A stretch of 64,000 nucleotides of DNA, from contig NZ_JAZDRJ010000005.1 in the NCBI RefSeq assembly GCF_047501535.1, positions 62,001 to 126,000 on the forward strand, given 5' to 3'. Position 1 is the stretch's first letter, and every line of letters begins with the position of its first letter. Made by a program: the position numbers and the translations under genes. Of the stretch, positions 26,577-36,358 are shown piece by piece. This DNA comes from Yanghanlia sp047501535. Lineage in GTDB: Bacteria; Pseudomonadota; Gammaproteobacteria; Burkholderiales; Burkholderiaceae_B. A model generated the notes under the pieces. The model saw only the letters and a program-made list of their open reading frames with translations, did no database searches and had not been told where the DNA came from.

Positions 26577-29417
26577 ATGACAACTCACACTGCGATGACC
26601 TCAAGGCTGCCGCTCAGCCTGATCAAACGCCCTCTGATTGCCTGCTTGCTGGCAGGGGCCATCATTCTCCCCACGCAGGCTCGGGAAACATCACCCTCCA
26701 GCCCTCCCCCGGCCACCGAACAGGTCGCTACCCTGCCCGCGGGTGTCGAGCGCGGCCCCAGCATCGAAGGGGTCACGGAATATCGTCTGGAAAACGGTCT
26801 GCGCGTGGTGCTGGCGCCCGATGCATCAAAAGCCAGTACTACGGTGAACATGACGTACCTGGTGGGTTCCCGCCACGAAAACTACGGCCAGACCGGCATG
26901 GCCCACCTGCTGGAACACATGCTGTTCCGGGGCACGCCCAGCTTGCGCAATGCGCTGGCGGAGTTTTCCCGGCGCGGGCTCGCCGCCAATGGCACAACCA
27001 ACCCGGACCGCACCAACTACTACGCCACGTTCGCCACCGACCCGGACACCCTGGACTGGTATCTGCGCTGGCAGGCGGATGTGATGGTGAACGCGCTGAT
27101 CGACCCGGACGACCTACAGGCCGAAATGCCGGTTGTACGCAATGAAATGGAGCGCGGTGAGAACAACCCCTTCCAGGTTCTGATGCAACAGATGCAGGCT
27201 TCGGCTTTCCGCTGGCATAACTATGGAAAGAGCACAATTGGCGCGCGCTCTGATGTAGAAAACGTCGATATCGGGCAATTAAGGGCGTTCTATCACGAAT
27301 ACTACCAACCCGATAACGCCATACTCATCGTTGCAGGAAAGTTCGATGTCGCCCAGACTCTGGGCGTCATTGCCGACGCGTTCGGCGCCATCCCTAGACC
27401 TGAGCGCCAACTGCCGCCCGAGTATACGGTCGAGCCCACTCAGGACGGTGAACGCGCCGTTACCTTGCGACGCCAGGGCGGCACCCCACTCGTTGCGGCG
27501 CTGTACCGCGCTCCGGCGCTGGCCGACCCAGACTTCACAGCTCTGGAGCTGGGGGTGGACATCCTCTCCGACACGCCTTCAGGCCGCTTGTACCAGCAAC
27601 TGGTGCGCGAAAACCTGGCTTCGGAGACCTTTGGTTTCAGCGCCACCATGCGGCACCCGGGCTACGTATTCTTTGGCGCAGTGCTGGAAGCCGGCATGGA
27701 TCAGGATCTGGCCCTGGAAACGCTTACTGGAACCCTTGAAAACCTGGCCGATACCCCGCTGGAAGAAGCTGACCTGGAACGTTCCCGCAATAAATGGCTG
27801 ACCGCCTGGGAACGTAACTACGCCAACCCCAGCAGCCTGGCTGCGTCGTTATCGGAAGCCGTTTCAGAGGGCGACTGGCGGCTCCACTTCCTGCGCCGCG
27901 ACCGCGTAGAAGCCGCCACGCTGGAAGAGGTACAACGCGTCACTTCAGCCTGGCTGACCTCCAACAACCGCACCTCCGGCCGTTATATTCCCACTGAGGC
28001 TCCAAAACGTGCGCCCACCGCCGCCTACCCGGACATTTCGGCTTTGCTGAGCGATTACACCGGCCGTGAGGAAAGTGCGGTGGTAGACATGTTTGATGCG
28101 ACCCCTGCCAACATTGATGCCGCTACGCAGCGCGACACTGTCGAATTACCAAACGGCACATTACGCCTGGCCCTGTTGCCCAAGCCCACTCGGGGCGACC
28201 GTGTAGAAGCACGCCTGACGCTGCGTTTTGCGGATGCCGAAGCCCTGTTGGGGCAGCGCAGCGTCGCCAGCGCCGTTGCATCTCTGCTGCACCACGGCAC
28301 CAACGACATGAGCCGCCAGGAGATTCAGGACCGCTACACCCAACTGCGAGCCTCGGTCAATGTGGACGGCGGGGGCAACACCGTGGCGGTGACCCTGTCC
28401 ACCATCGGCGAAAACCTGCCGGCTTTGATCGAAACGGTGCTACATGTGCTGCGCGAGGCCAACTTCCCTGATGAAGCCCTCACGGAATATCGCAACCAGA
28501 TGAATACCGCGATTGCCGACATGGAATCACAGCCCGGCCCACTGGCTGCGCGTGCGCTGGCCCGCCACGACAACCCCTGGCCGAGCGACGACATCCGCTA
28601 TACCCCCACTTTTGAGGAATGGCGCCAGGAAATCCAAAGCCTGCAACCCGCAGCACTGCGTAACTTCCACAAGAAGTTCTACGGTGCGGGCCTGGTAGAT
28701 TTCAGCGCAGTAGGTGAGTTTGACCCCAAAGCGGTGCGTTCAGCCCTGGAAAAATCTCTGCAAGGCTGGCAACAGGCCCCTGCTTACACGCGCATCAGCG
28801 ACCCCTACCGGCCAGTAAAGCCCGAAACGTTCCTGATCGACACACCCGACAAGGCCAATGCCGTATTGATGTCGGCCATGCCGCTGAACCTGCGCGACGA
28901 CGACCCGCGTTACCCGGCGCTGGTACTGGCCAACTACCTGTTGGGCGGCTCGGAAACCTCACGCCTGTGGACACGCGTGCGGGTAGAAGAAGGCCTGTCC
29001 TATTCTGTGTACAGCAGCGTTTCTGTGTCCTCGTACGAACCTAGCGGCACATGGTCGATCTATGCGATTCACGGCCCCGAAAACAGCAGCAAACTGGAAC
29101 GCGTGATTGAGGAAGAGTTCACTCGCGTGCTGACGCAAGGCTTCACAGAAGAAGAAGTCAGCGAAGGCATCCGTTCGCTGTTGAATTACCGCAAGCTGGG
29201 GCGCACAAATGACAGCACTCTGGCAAGCGTCTGGCTGCGCTATCTGGATAACGGCCGCAGCTTTGCTTGGAACGCGCAGCAGGATGAACAAATCGCCGCT
29301 CTGACGGCCGATACTGTTAATACTGTGTTGCGTGAGCTGTTCCAGCCCGACCTGTTCAGCACCGCCATCGCCGCCGACCAAGCCAAGCAGAAGGAAGCGG
29401 GCACGCAGGTGGAATAA
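26577..29417 (+). CDS. M16-family zinc metallopeptidase, two-domain, exported
   Basis: A periplasmic protease of about 946 residues. A signal peptide (CLLAGAIILPTQA) precedes the M16 N-terminal domain with the inverted zinc motif HLLEH in GMAHLLEHMLFRGTP and the downstream Glu in VVRNEMERGENNP. The second half is a catalytically inactive M16 copy, as in pitrilysin-like proteins, and contains FFGAVLEAG- and YSVYSSVSVSSYEPSG-type strands. AAGGA precedes the ATG at 26577. It is convergent with accC. Substrates are unknown; the family degrades peptides. Confidence 0.92.
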   Translation: MTTHTAMTSRLPLSLIKRPLIACLLAGAIILPTQARETSPSSPPPATEQVATLPAGVERGPSIEGVTEYRLENGLRVVLAPDASKASTTVNMTYLVGSRHENYGQTGMAHLLEHMLFRGTPSLRNALAEFSRRGLAANGTTNPDRTNYYATFATDPDTLDWYLRWQADVMVNALIDPDDLQAEMPVVRNEMERGENNPFQVLMQQMQASAFRWHNYGKSTIGARSDVENVDIGQLRAFYHEYYQPDNAILIVAGKFDVAQTLGVIADAFGAIPRPERQLPPEYTVEPTQDGERAVTLRRQGGTPLVAALYRAPALADPDFTALELGVDILSDTPSGRLYQQLVRENLASETFGFSATMRHPGYVFFGAVLEAGMDQDLALETLTGTLENLADTPLEEADLERSRNKWLTAWERNYANPSSLAASLSEAVSEGDWRLHFLRRDRVEAATLEEVQRVTSAWLTSNNRTSGRYIPTEAPKRAPTAAYPDISALLSDYTGREESAVVDMFDATPANIDAATQRDTVELPNGTLRLALLPKPTRGDRVEARLTLRFADAEALLGQRSVASAVASLLHHGTNDMSRQEIQDRYTQLRASVNVDGGGNTVAVTLSTIGENLPALIETVLHVLREANFPDEALTEYRNQMNTAIADMESQPGPLAARALARHDNPWPSDDIRYTPTFEEWRQEIQSLQPAALRNFHKKFYGAGLVDFSAVGEFDPKAVRSALEKSLQGWQQAPAYTRISDPYRPVKPETFLIDTPDKANAVLMSAMPLNLRDDDPRYPALVLANYLLGGSETSRLWTRVRVEEGLSYSVYSSVSVSSYEPSGTWSIYAIHGPENSSKLERVIEEEFTRVLTQGFTEEEVSEGIRSLLNYRKLGRTNDSTLASVWLRYLDNGRSFAWNAQQDEQIAALTADTVNTVLRELFQPDLFSTAIAADQAKQKEAGTQVE

Positions 29418-29449
29418 AAAAAACCCAGGCCGATGGTATTCGGCCTGGG
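29415..29449 (-). terminator. Terminator at the end of the carboxylase operon
   Basis: A 10-bp perfect stem (29424-29433 with 29440-29449) with a 6-base loop runs into a T-rich tail on the minus strand (complement of the A run at 29415-29423). It lies 43 bases beyond the accC stop. On the plus strand the tail after the stem is A-rich, so its main role is for accC. Confidence 0.88.
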
Positions 29450-29492
29450 GAAAAAGATGGCGCAACAGCCAATTACTGAAGGCGGTTAAACA

Positions 29493-30854
29493 CTAGAACT
29501 CACCGGACTCCAGCACTTTTGCGACAAAAGCCGTATTGATTTCACCCGACTGAAAGGCCGGATGGCTGAGCAAAAAGTGGTGGAGATCCGCTGTGGTCTT
29601 GATACCAACCACTTCTGTCTCTTTCAAGGCCCGCAGCATGCGGGCAATCGCTTCTTCGCGGTCATTACCCCAACAAATCAGTTTGCCGACCATGGAGTCA
29701 TAATAAGGGGGAATCAGATACCCCGACTCAATATGACTGTCCATGCGCACACCAAAACCGCCAGCAGCTCGGAAGTATTCCACCCTGCCTGGAGAAGGCA
29801 TGAAGTTCTGCTTGGGGTCTTCTGCGTTGATGCGACACTCGATAGCATGACCACGGATCTGGATGTCAGATTGCTCCAGCTCTAATGGGATACCACTAGC
29901 GATCAACAACTGCAGTTTGATGAGGTCGATACCAGTGACCATTTCCGAAACCGGATGCTCGACCTGGATACGGGTGTTCATCTCAATGAAATAGAACTCC
30001 CTCGAGACGTTATCGAAAACGAACTCAATCGTGCCCGCGTTCTTGTATTTGACGGCCTCGCACAACCGAATGGCGGCTTGGTACATCCGCTCGCGAATCG
30101 CTTCCGTTAGAACAGGTGAAGGGGCCTCCTCCACCAGTTTCTGGTTACGACGCTGAGCCGTGCAATCCCGCTCTCCCGTGTGCAGCGTTTTAACGCCGTC
30201 CGAGATAACCTGAACTTCAATGTGACGGATATCAGTCAGGTATCGCTCAATATAGACTGCGGGATTACCAAAGGCTGCCTCCGCTTCGGCCATGATCTCG
30301 GTCAGGTCTTTTTCCAGGGATGCACGCTCGTGCACAACGCGCATGCCACGCCCGCCACCACCAGCCGATGCCTTGATTAGCAGTGGAAACCCAACCTCAT
30401 CAGCAATTTTCATTGCCGTTTGGATATCCGAAACTTCACCATCCGACCCAGGAATCGTGGAGACACCCGCCGCTTTTGCGATTTTTCGTGCTTCGATTTT
30501 GTCACCCATTTTTCTGATGATTTCAGATGCAGGGCCCACAAAATTGATGTTTTCCGTTTCGCAGTACTTCGCAAAATCGGGGTTTTCTGCCAAGAACCCA
30601 TAACCCGGGTGAATGGCGTCCACCTTAAACGACTTAGCCGCACTGATAAGGGCTTGCTGGTTCTGATAACTGAGCCTGGCTTGCGCCGGGCCTATGCAGA
30701 CCGTTTCGTCGGCCAGCCTCACGGGTAGGGAATCAGCGTCGGCTTCCGAATAAGCCAGCACGCTGCGGATTCCAAGCTCTTTACACGCACGGATAACACG
30801 CAGCGCGATTTCACCCCGGTTGGCAATCAGAACGCTGCCCAGAATTTCTGACAT
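29493..30854 (-). CDS. accC: Biotin carboxylase subunit (AccC-like) of a dedicated carboxylase
   Basis: An ATP-grasp enzyme of about 453 residues that carboxylates the biotin on BCCP using ATP and bicarbonate. It shows IANRGEIALRVIRACKELGI, HPGYGFLAENPDFAKYC, the ATP-loop KASAGGGGRGMR, and the active-site run EFYFIEMNTRIQVEHPVSE. The frame runs on to 31016, but ATG 30854 has a GGAG site and the normal N-terminus. In most Burkholderiales the housekeeping accBC lies elsewhere. Here it ends an operon led by a PycB/OadA-like carboxyltransferase, so it is probably a dedicated copy; this is inference. Confidence 0.93.
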   Translation of the reverse strand: MSEILGSVLIANRGEIALRVIRACKELGIRSVLAYSEADADSLPVRLADETVCIGPAQARLSYQNQQALISAAKSFKVDAIHPGYGFLAENPDFAKYCETENINFVGPASEIIRKMGDKIEARKIAKAAGVSTIPGSDGEVSDIQTAMKIADEVGFPLLIKASAGGGGRGMRVVHERASLEKDLTEIMAEAEAAFGNPAVYIERYLTDIRHIEVQVISDGVKTLHTGERDCTAQRRNQKLVEEAPSPVLTEAIRERMYQAAIRLCEAVKYKNAGTIEFVFDNVSREFYFIEMNTRIQVEHPVSEMVTGIDLIKLQLLIASGIPLELEQSDIQIRGHAIECRINAEDPKQNFMPSPGRVEYFRAAGGFGVRMDSHIESGYLIPPYYDSMVGKLICWGNDREEAIARMLRALKETEVVGIKTTADLHHFLLSHPAFQSGEINTAFVAKVLESGEF

Positions 30855-30880
30855 AGATATCTCCGCTGATGCTCTGGACC

Positions 30881-31414
30881 TTATTGGCTCAGCTTGATGA
30901 GCATCAGGGGTTGCCCATACTCCACCGCCTGCTCGTTCTCGACAAAGATTTTCTCTACTGTCCCGTGTACACCCGCCTCGATGTTGTTCATGAGTTTCAT
31001 AACTTCCACAATGCACAGCACGCTTTGGGGGTTAACAACATCGCCTTCCTTAACGAAAGCTGGCGCACCAGGCTTGGGGGCAGCGTAGAACGTTCCTACC
31101 ATAGGTGCCTTAATCAGCACCTCATCTGCGGCGGCCTCAATTTTGCCAGCGACAGCTGGCCCGCTCTTCGCGACGGGTGACTCCGACGAAACGGGAGCCG
31201 AAACTGCAGGCGCAGCAGCTGCAGCTGCTGCAGGGGCAGGAGCGGGAGCCGCGACCGGCGCCAGGGCTGGCGCAGAGGCGGAGGGGCCTCCTTCCTTGCG
31301 CGACACAAAAATCTCTAACTCGCCGTACTTCAGGGAGAATTCTTGAACGTCATCGCTCAGATTCAACCAGTCCACAAGCGATTTAACCTCATGCAACTCC
31401 ACTACTTTAGACAT
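30881..31414 (-). CDS. accB: Biotin carboxyl carrier protein of the dedicated carboxylase
   Basis: A carrier of about 177 residues. The biotin-acceptor Lys is at about residue 140 in VEVMKLMNN, followed by the usual thumb-less C-terminal barrel. Residues ~45-80 are an Ala/Pro-rich swinging linker. The N-terminal 35 residues match AccB-type dimerisation sequence (VVELHEVKSLVDWLNLSD). Two starts exist: AAAGGAG touches the ATG at 31423 and is 9 bases from the ATG at 31414, so 31414 is better. It overlaps the end of the carboxyltransferase gene by 8 bases. Confidence 0.92.
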   Translation of the reverse strand: MSKVVELHEVKSLVDWLNLSDDVQEFSLKYGELEIFVSRKEGGPSASAPALAPVAAPAPAPAAAAAAAPAVSAPVSSESPVAKSGPAVAGKIEAAADEVLIKAPMVGTFYAAPKPGAPAFVKEGDVVNPQSVLCIVEVMKLMNNIEAGVHGTVEKIFVENEQAVEYGQPLMLIKLSQ

Positions 31415-32945
31415 TTTTTCCATCTCCTTTATCGATGCAGACCTCTAGGCCATTTAATTTCACAGTAATTTTTCCAGTATCCCTCTTCGCCGACAGGCTC
31501 TTCACAAGGCTGACGAGTGAACCTGCAGCATCCTCAGAACGTTCGCCGTTCTTGATAGCACGACGCATTTCATCGACTTGCGTCCCTGCGAACATGGCGC
31601 GCAACAGAAGGTCGTCAATGCTGTCGTTGGGGTAACGCTCCTGAAGGTCAGGCAAAGCAGGCGGAATTTCGGTAGGAGTTTCTGAAATATCTGACGAACC
31701 ATTTTCCAGAATCAACTTAAGTACGTCTGGATCGATATCGGTCAACAGTTTGCCGTAGTAACCCAAAGCGTATTTTTTGATCTCGTTCGGAACCACGCTG
31801 TAGCGCTCACCCGAAATAACGTTCATGACTGCCTGAGTGCCCACAAATTGCGCGAAGGGGGTAATCATGATCGGATACGCCAGCTCGGCGCGGACACGTG
31901 CCGTTTCGTGCAGCAACTCGTCGAAGCGATGCGACAAGCCCGCCGTGGCTAATTGAGAATGGAAGTTCGACAGCATGCCACCGGGGAGTTGGTGCATGTA
32001 ATGCAGGCCGTCGTACTCCAGGGGAGCGCCCAAAGGCTTATTCTCAGTTTTGGCAATGGTATGTATGTCTTCACTGATCGCATCAACGAGCTGATCATCG
32101 ACGTTGACTTGGTAACCCAATGCACGCAAGTCACGCACAATGCGTTGCGTCGAAGGCTGACCGGCGCCGTTGGCCAACGGCGCAATGGATGTATGCAACG
32201 CATCGACGCCGAGCTCGACGGCCTCCAGATACATGTAGGTTGTCAGCCCGCTCAGGCAGTGACTATGGAGTTCGAGCTGGCGGTCACCTATGACTTCCTT
32301 AATGGCCGGCACCAAAGTGCGCACACGTTCCGGCGTCAGCAAGCCACCTGCATCCTTCAGCATGATGGAGTCAACGTCAGTTTTTTCGATGAGCTCCTTC
32401 GCCTTACGAACGTACAGCTCATCGGTATGCACCGGGCTCTCGCAGAACGACAAGGCACCGAATGTCTCTGCACCCAGCTCTTTGGCCAGGCGCAAGCCTG
32501 CTGCGATGTTGTCGATATCGTTCAGGCCGTCGAATGAACCGATCACGCGGAAGCCATTAGCGTATAGCCGCTCCACCCATTTCATGATGACGTCATCGGG
32601 TAAGAAATCGAATGACGCAATATTTCTGGAGCGCACCAGCGCCCGGAACTTCGTGTTGGGCGCATGCTGGTGAGCTAAGCGTACGCGTTCCCAGGGGTCT
32701 TCCTTCAGATACCTGACCGACACATCAAACTGAATGGGTGCCATCAGATCAACATGCAGGAAACCTGCCTTATCGAACTTATCCGCCATGGCCAGAATAT
32801 GTTCTGTGCGCATGCGCGTCGCCCACAGACTCTGGTGGCCGTCGCGAAGCGTCGTATCAATGATCTTGATTTCACGGCGGCTATTTGCCGGACGCCCCCC
32901 CAAACTCATGATCGTGGAGACCATCTGCCTGTCTTCTACTTGCAT
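31407..32945 (-). CDS. Carboxyltransferase subunit, PycB/oxaloacetate decarboxylase alpha-like, without its own biotin domain
   Basis: A 512-residue TIM-barrel carboxyltransferase of the HMGL-like plus PYC/OADA type, which moves CO2 between carboxybiotin and a small acid such as pyruvate or 2-oxoglutarate. Metal and active-site residues read as Asp30 in IIDTTLRDGHQSL, Lys197 (carbamylated in the family) in IMLKDAGGLL, and His227/His229 in ELHSHC. The C-terminal PYC_OADA region is present, but the usual biotinyl domain is missing; biotin is supplied by the next gene. The acceptor is unknown. It follows livF by 52 bases, which ties the carboxylase to the Liv-type transporter. Confidence 0.85.
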   Translation of the reverse strand: MQVEDRQMVSTIMSLGGRPANSRREIKIIDTTLRDGHQSLWATRMRTEHILAMADKFDKAGFLHVDLMAPIQFDVSVRYLKEDPWERVRLAHQHAPNTKFRALVRSRNIASFDFLPDDVIMKWVERLYANGFRVIGSFDGLNDIDNIAAGLRLAKELGAETFGALSFCESPVHTDELYVRKAKELIEKTDVDSIMLKDAGGLLTPERVRTLVPAIKEVIGDRQLELHSHCLSGLTTYMYLEAVELGVDALHTSIAPLANGAGQPSTQRIVRDLRALGYQVNVDDQLVDAISEDIHTIAKTENKPLGAPLEYDGLHYMHQLPGGMLSNFHSQLATAGLSHRFDELLHETARVRAELAYPIMITPFAQFVGTQAVMNVISGERYSVVPNEIKKYALGYYGKLLTDIDPDVLKLILENGSSDISETPTEIPPALPDLQERYPNDSIDDLLLRAMFAGTQVDEMRRAIKNGERSEDAAGSLVSLVKSLSAKRDTGKITVKLNGLEVCIDKGDGKNV

Positions 32946-32997
32946 ATTTAACCTACCTAAAAATTTCTCAACTACTTCAGCACGTCGTTTCTAGAAC

Positions 32998-33702
32998 TCA
33001 AGCAACCGACAAGTAGCGCTGCTGAAGTTCTTCGTTTTCTCTCAGCTCCTGACTGGTCGTGCTGCAGACCACCTGCCCCTTTTCGAGGATGTAGGCACGT
33101 TCCGCATGTTTGAGCGCAAAGTGCACACTTTGATCAGTGAACAAAATAGTGGTTGTTTTTTTCAGCTGCTCGATCAGCGCACCGATTTGATTCACGATGA
33201 CCGGCGCCAGCCCTTCATTTGGCTCGTCGAGCAGCAACAGCTTGGGCTCGCTCATGAGAGAGCGGGCGACTGCCAGCATTTGCTGCTGACCACCAGACAA
33301 ATTGCCTGCCTTGCGATGCTCGAGTTCCGCCAGCATGTCGTATTCGTCAAAAATACGTTCGACTGACCACTGTGGCGTCGTGCCCGGCCGCACGTATCGC
33401 GCAACCTCCAGGTTCTCTCTGACGGTGAGATCCGGGAACATGCGGCGGTCTTCAGGCACCAAGCCCACACCCAAACGAGCCACCTTATAGGGCGGCAACG
33501 CGGTGATATCCACCCCTTCGAACTCGACTGTTCCGCGACGCGCAGGCGTTAAACCCACAATGGTTTTAAGCGTCGTACTTTTGCCAGCGCCATTGCGACC
33601 CAACAGGCAAACGGTTTCTCCCTCGTTCAACTCGATGGATACGCCTTGCAACGCATGGCTTTCCCCATAATAGGTATGAACGTCATTCAGTTTGAGCATC
33701 AT
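32998..33702 (-). CDS. livF: Branched-chain-amino-acid-type ABC transporter ATPase LivF
   Basis: A cytoplasmic ATPase of 234 residues. It has Walker A GRNGAGKST, the LivF-specific GVGLVPEDRRMFPDLTVREN, signature LSGGQQQ, Walker B LLLLDEPNEGLAP and the switch His in FTDQSVHF. The usual E-H switch reads TDQSVHFAL, normal for LivF. Its ATG overlaps the livG stop by 4 bases. Despite the name, this transporter family also carries amides, urea, short acids and aromatic compounds, so the substrate should be judged from the cluster. Confidence 0.93.
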   Translation of the reverse strand: MMLKLNDVHTYYGESHALQGVSIELNEGETVCLLGRNGAGKSTTLKTIVGLTPARRGTVEFEGVDITALPPYKVARLGVGLVPEDRRMFPDLTVRENLEVARYVRPGTTPQWSVERIFDEYDMLAELEHRKAGNLSGGQQQMLAVARSLMSEPKLLLLDEPNEGLAPVIVNQIGALIEQLKKTTTILFTDQSVHFALKHAERAYILEKGQVVCSTTSQELRENEELQQRYLSVA

Positions 33703-34472
33703 GCGCTTTGTTCCTCTTCGAGTTCTTCGCCCAGATACGCCACGCGCACCTCTGGGTTCTGACGCACCTCCTCGGGCTCTCCAATGACCAGCGGCGAGCC
33801 GCGATGCATGACCATGATCCGGTCGGCCACCGAAAACACCACTTCCATGTCGTGCTCTGTAATCAGGAATGTGTATTCACCTGTCGATGACAGGTTATGA
33901 ATCAGGTTGATGACTTTCCGGGTTTCCTCGGGCGTCATACCGGCGGTGGGTTCATCTAGTAAGACAATGCTAGGTGCAGTCGCGAGCACAACGGCAATCT
34001 CTAAAAGACGCTTGTCGCCATAACTAATGGTTCCGGCACGCTGATGAGCCAGGTCCTTGAGCGCCAGGCGCTCAAGGATTTTTTCGGCTTCTTCCTGAAT
34101 CTGGCGGTTATTGCTGGCAAAGTTGTACCAGCGCCGACTCTGCTTGTGTAAAGCAGTCAGGGCGACCTCAACATTCTCACGAACGGTGAAATCCGTAAAA
34201 ATATTGTTGATCTGGAATGAGCGCGAAATCCCCATGCGGCTGACCTTATGGGGCGGCAGCCCAGTGATATCTTGCCCATTCAACAAAATGCTGCCACCTG
34301 AAGGCACCATGCGCCCGGAAAGCAAGTTGTAGAAAGTGGTTTTGCCCGCGCCATTCGGCCCAATGATGGCCAGTGTTTCCTTTTCTTTGACAGTCAGGTT
34401 AACGCCGGAGACTGCATTCACCCCACCGAAGCTCTTGCGCAGGTTTTTTATTTCCAGAATCGGCTTGCTCAT
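33699..34472 (-). CDS. livG: Branched-chain-amino-acid-type ABC transporter ATPase LivG
   Basis: A cytoplasmic ATPase of 257 residues with Walker A GPNGAGKTT, the LivG-type signature SYGDKRLLEIA in place of LSGGQ, Walker B IVLLDEPTAGMTPEE and switch FLITEHDMEVVF. It overlaps livM by 4 bases and livF by 4 bases (both ATGA), so translation is coupled. It pairs with LivF on the LivHM membrane core. Confidence 0.93.
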   Translation of the reverse strand: MSKPILEIKNLRKSFGGVNAVSGVNLTVKEKETLAIIGPNGAGKTTFYNLLSGRMVPSGGSILLNGQDITGLPPHKVSRMGISRSFQINNIFTDFTVRENVEVALTALHKQSRRWYNFASNNRQIQEEAEKILERLALKDLAHQRAGTISYGDKRLLEIAVVLATAPSIVLLDEPTAGMTPEETRKVINLIHNLSSTGEYTFLITEHDMEVVFSVADRIMVMHRGSPLVIGEPEEVRQNPEVRVAYLGEELEEEQSA

Positions 34473-35419
34473 GATTTTTTACGCTCCTCACGCCACATAA
34501 TGATGGTTCCCAGCACGCCGTTACGGAAAAACATGACAATCAGGCCCAAAATAATGCCCAGAATCAACATCCAATTCTGAGTGAAGTTGGTGATCCAGGT
34601 TTCAAGCAATACAAATGCGGCAGCACCGACCAACGGCCCCAGGAAATACCCTGCTCCACCCAAAATGCTCATCAGTACAGGTTCAGCAGACATGGACCAA
34701 TGCACCAATTCGGGGCTTGCAATACGTAGGAAAGGAGCCATCAAACCACCCGCCAAGCCCGCGAAGCCACCGCTAATGGTGAAAGCGGCCACCCGGTAGT
34801 GACGTATATTCAAACCGCAGAAAGAAACTCTCTCGCTGTTCATACTGATTGCGCGCAACACCATTCCAAATGAAGAACGCGTAATCAGGTAAAGCACGCC
34901 AATAGCAATCGCCGTTATCACTAGGACGACTTGGTAATAAACCACGGGATTACCCATTGTCAGATCGAGCCCCAGACCGAATTCCCGCACACGGAAACCC
35001 GATATTCCATCACTGCCATTCGTTACCGAACGCCACTGATGCACCACGCTATACGTCAACATGCCAAAGGCCAGCGTAAGCATGGCGAAGTAGACCTCAT
35101 TCAGCCGTGCACACAATGCTCCAAATATCAGAGCCAATAGAGCGCCCGACAAAGTCGAAATAACAAGGCACCAAATCAGTGGCCATTGCAGCCACAGCAG
35201 CAACATGCCGGTTGCATAAGCCCCTACACCGAAGAACGCCGCGTGTCCGAAGCTCAACATCCCTGTATAGCCAAATGACAAATTAAAGCTCAGGGCAAAT
35301 AACCCGAGAATCAATATCTCCGTAGCAAGAAAGATATAAAAATACGGGGCGTACTTAGGCAGCAGGATCAACGCGATCGCTACGAGCAGAAAAGAAAAAA
35401 TTGCTACAGGCTTTTTCAT
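34469..35419 (-). CDS. livM: Branched-chain-amino-acid-type ABC transporter permease LivM
   Basis: An inner-membrane permease of 316 residues with about 8-9 hydrophobic segments. The family motif NLSFGYTGMLSFGHAAFFGVGAYATGMLLL near residues 48-77 is strongly typical of LivM. The later GFAGLAGGLMAPF block contacts the ATPases. Its ATG shares one base with the livH stop (TAATG). Confidence 0.92.
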   Translation of the reverse strand: MKKPVAIFSFLLVAIALILLPKYAPYFYIFLATEILILGLFALSFNLSFGYTGMLSFGHAAFFGVGAYATGMLLLWLQWPLIWCLVISTLSGALLALIFGALCARLNEVYFAMLTLAFGMLTYSVVHQWRSVTNGSDGISGFRVREFGLGLDLTMGNPVVYYQVVLVITAIAIGVLYLITRSSFGMVLRAISMNSERVSFCGLNIRHYRVAAFTISGGFAGLAGGLMAPFLRIASPELVHWSMSAEPVLMSILGGAGYFLGPLVGAAAFVLLETWITNFTQNWMLILGIILGLIVMFFRNGVLGTIIMWREERKKS

Positions 35420-36288
35420 TAGCGACCTCCGGATCCCATGAGACCGTACGGTTTGAACAGTAAGACAAGGGCCATGCCGATAAAGGGCAGAAGCAAATTC
35501 ACCTCAGGGAAGTAACGGCTTCCGAAACCATGAATCAGGCCGAGGATGATGGCGCCGAGCAACGTACCCGTAAAGTTACCCAAGCCACCGATGACGACAA
35601 TAATGAAGCTTTCAATAATGATTTTGTCGCCCATACCCGGGTCGATCGCCCTCATTGGTGCGGCGACCACGCCCCCTACTGCCGCCAACCAGGCGCCAAA
35701 AGCAAAAACAGCGGTAATAACGAATCGCGTATTAATGCACACCAGTTGAGACATCTCGCGGTCAATAGCCGCGGCTCGGATGATATGCCCCACCCGTGTA
35801 CGGTTGAACATCCACCACAGGCCAGCCAGCACCAGCATCCCCATGACAATGACGAACATGCTGTATTTCGGGTAGGTCACATTGCCGAATAAGGTAACGG
35901 TTCCTTGCAGCATCGCAGGGGGGTCAATCACGTAAATACCGGTGCCCCACACCATTCTTATGGATTCGTTAAGAATCAGCATTAACGCAAACGTGAGCAG
36001 TAATGAGTCGGCAACATCCCGATCGTAAATTCTGCTCAATACCAGGCGCTCTATAACGATAGCAAGCAATACTACCGGCACGGGCGCAACAATCAGCGCC
36101 AACCAGAACGGCAAGCCAAGCATTGCCATGCAGGAATAACCTGCATAAGCGCCCAACATATAAATGGCGCCATGGGCAAAGTTGATGACATGCAGTACAC
36201 CGAAAACAATGTTCAAACCTATTGCGATGATGAACAGCAACAGCGCTATATCTAAACTGTTCATCAAGGCCGCAAAAAAGCTAGCCAT
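35419..36288 (-). CDS. livH: Branched-chain-amino-acid-type ABC transporter permease LivH
   Basis: An inner-membrane permease of about 289 residues with about 8 hydrophobic segments. GLNIVFGVLHVINFAHGAIYMLGAY is the classic LivH motif, and the loop with GIYVIDPPAMLQG and the block GGLGNFTGTLLGAIILGLI are typical. GGAG lies before the ATG at 36288; the ORF is open to 36324, but the extra 12 residues are atypical. It starts 70 bases after the binding-protein gene. Confidence 0.92.
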   Translation of the reverse strand: MASFFAALMNSLDIALLLFIIAIGLNIVFGVLHVINFAHGAIYMLGAYAGYSCMAMLGLPFWLALIVAPVPVVLLAIVIERLVLSRIYDRDVADSLLLTFALMLILNESIRMVWGTGIYVIDPPAMLQGTVTLFGNVTYPKYSMFVIVMGMLVLAGLWWMFNRTRVGHIIRAAAIDREMSQLVCINTRFVITAVFAFGAWLAAVGGVVAAPMRAIDPGMGDKIIIESFIIVVIGGLGNFTGTLLGAIILGLIHGFGSRYFPEVNLLLPFIGMALVLLFKPYGLMGSGGR

Positions 36289-36358
36289 GGGGGATCTCCG
36301 ATATGGCAAGGCAACGCCCGACATTTAGCCGGGCGTATTCGATACTATTTAGACAAAC

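Noticed and set aside
29493..31414. accB-accC as the housekeeping acetyl-CoA carboxylase pair
   Set aside because: They are in one operon with a PycB/OadA-like carboxyltransferase and a Liv transporter; still possible if no other pair exists in the genome.
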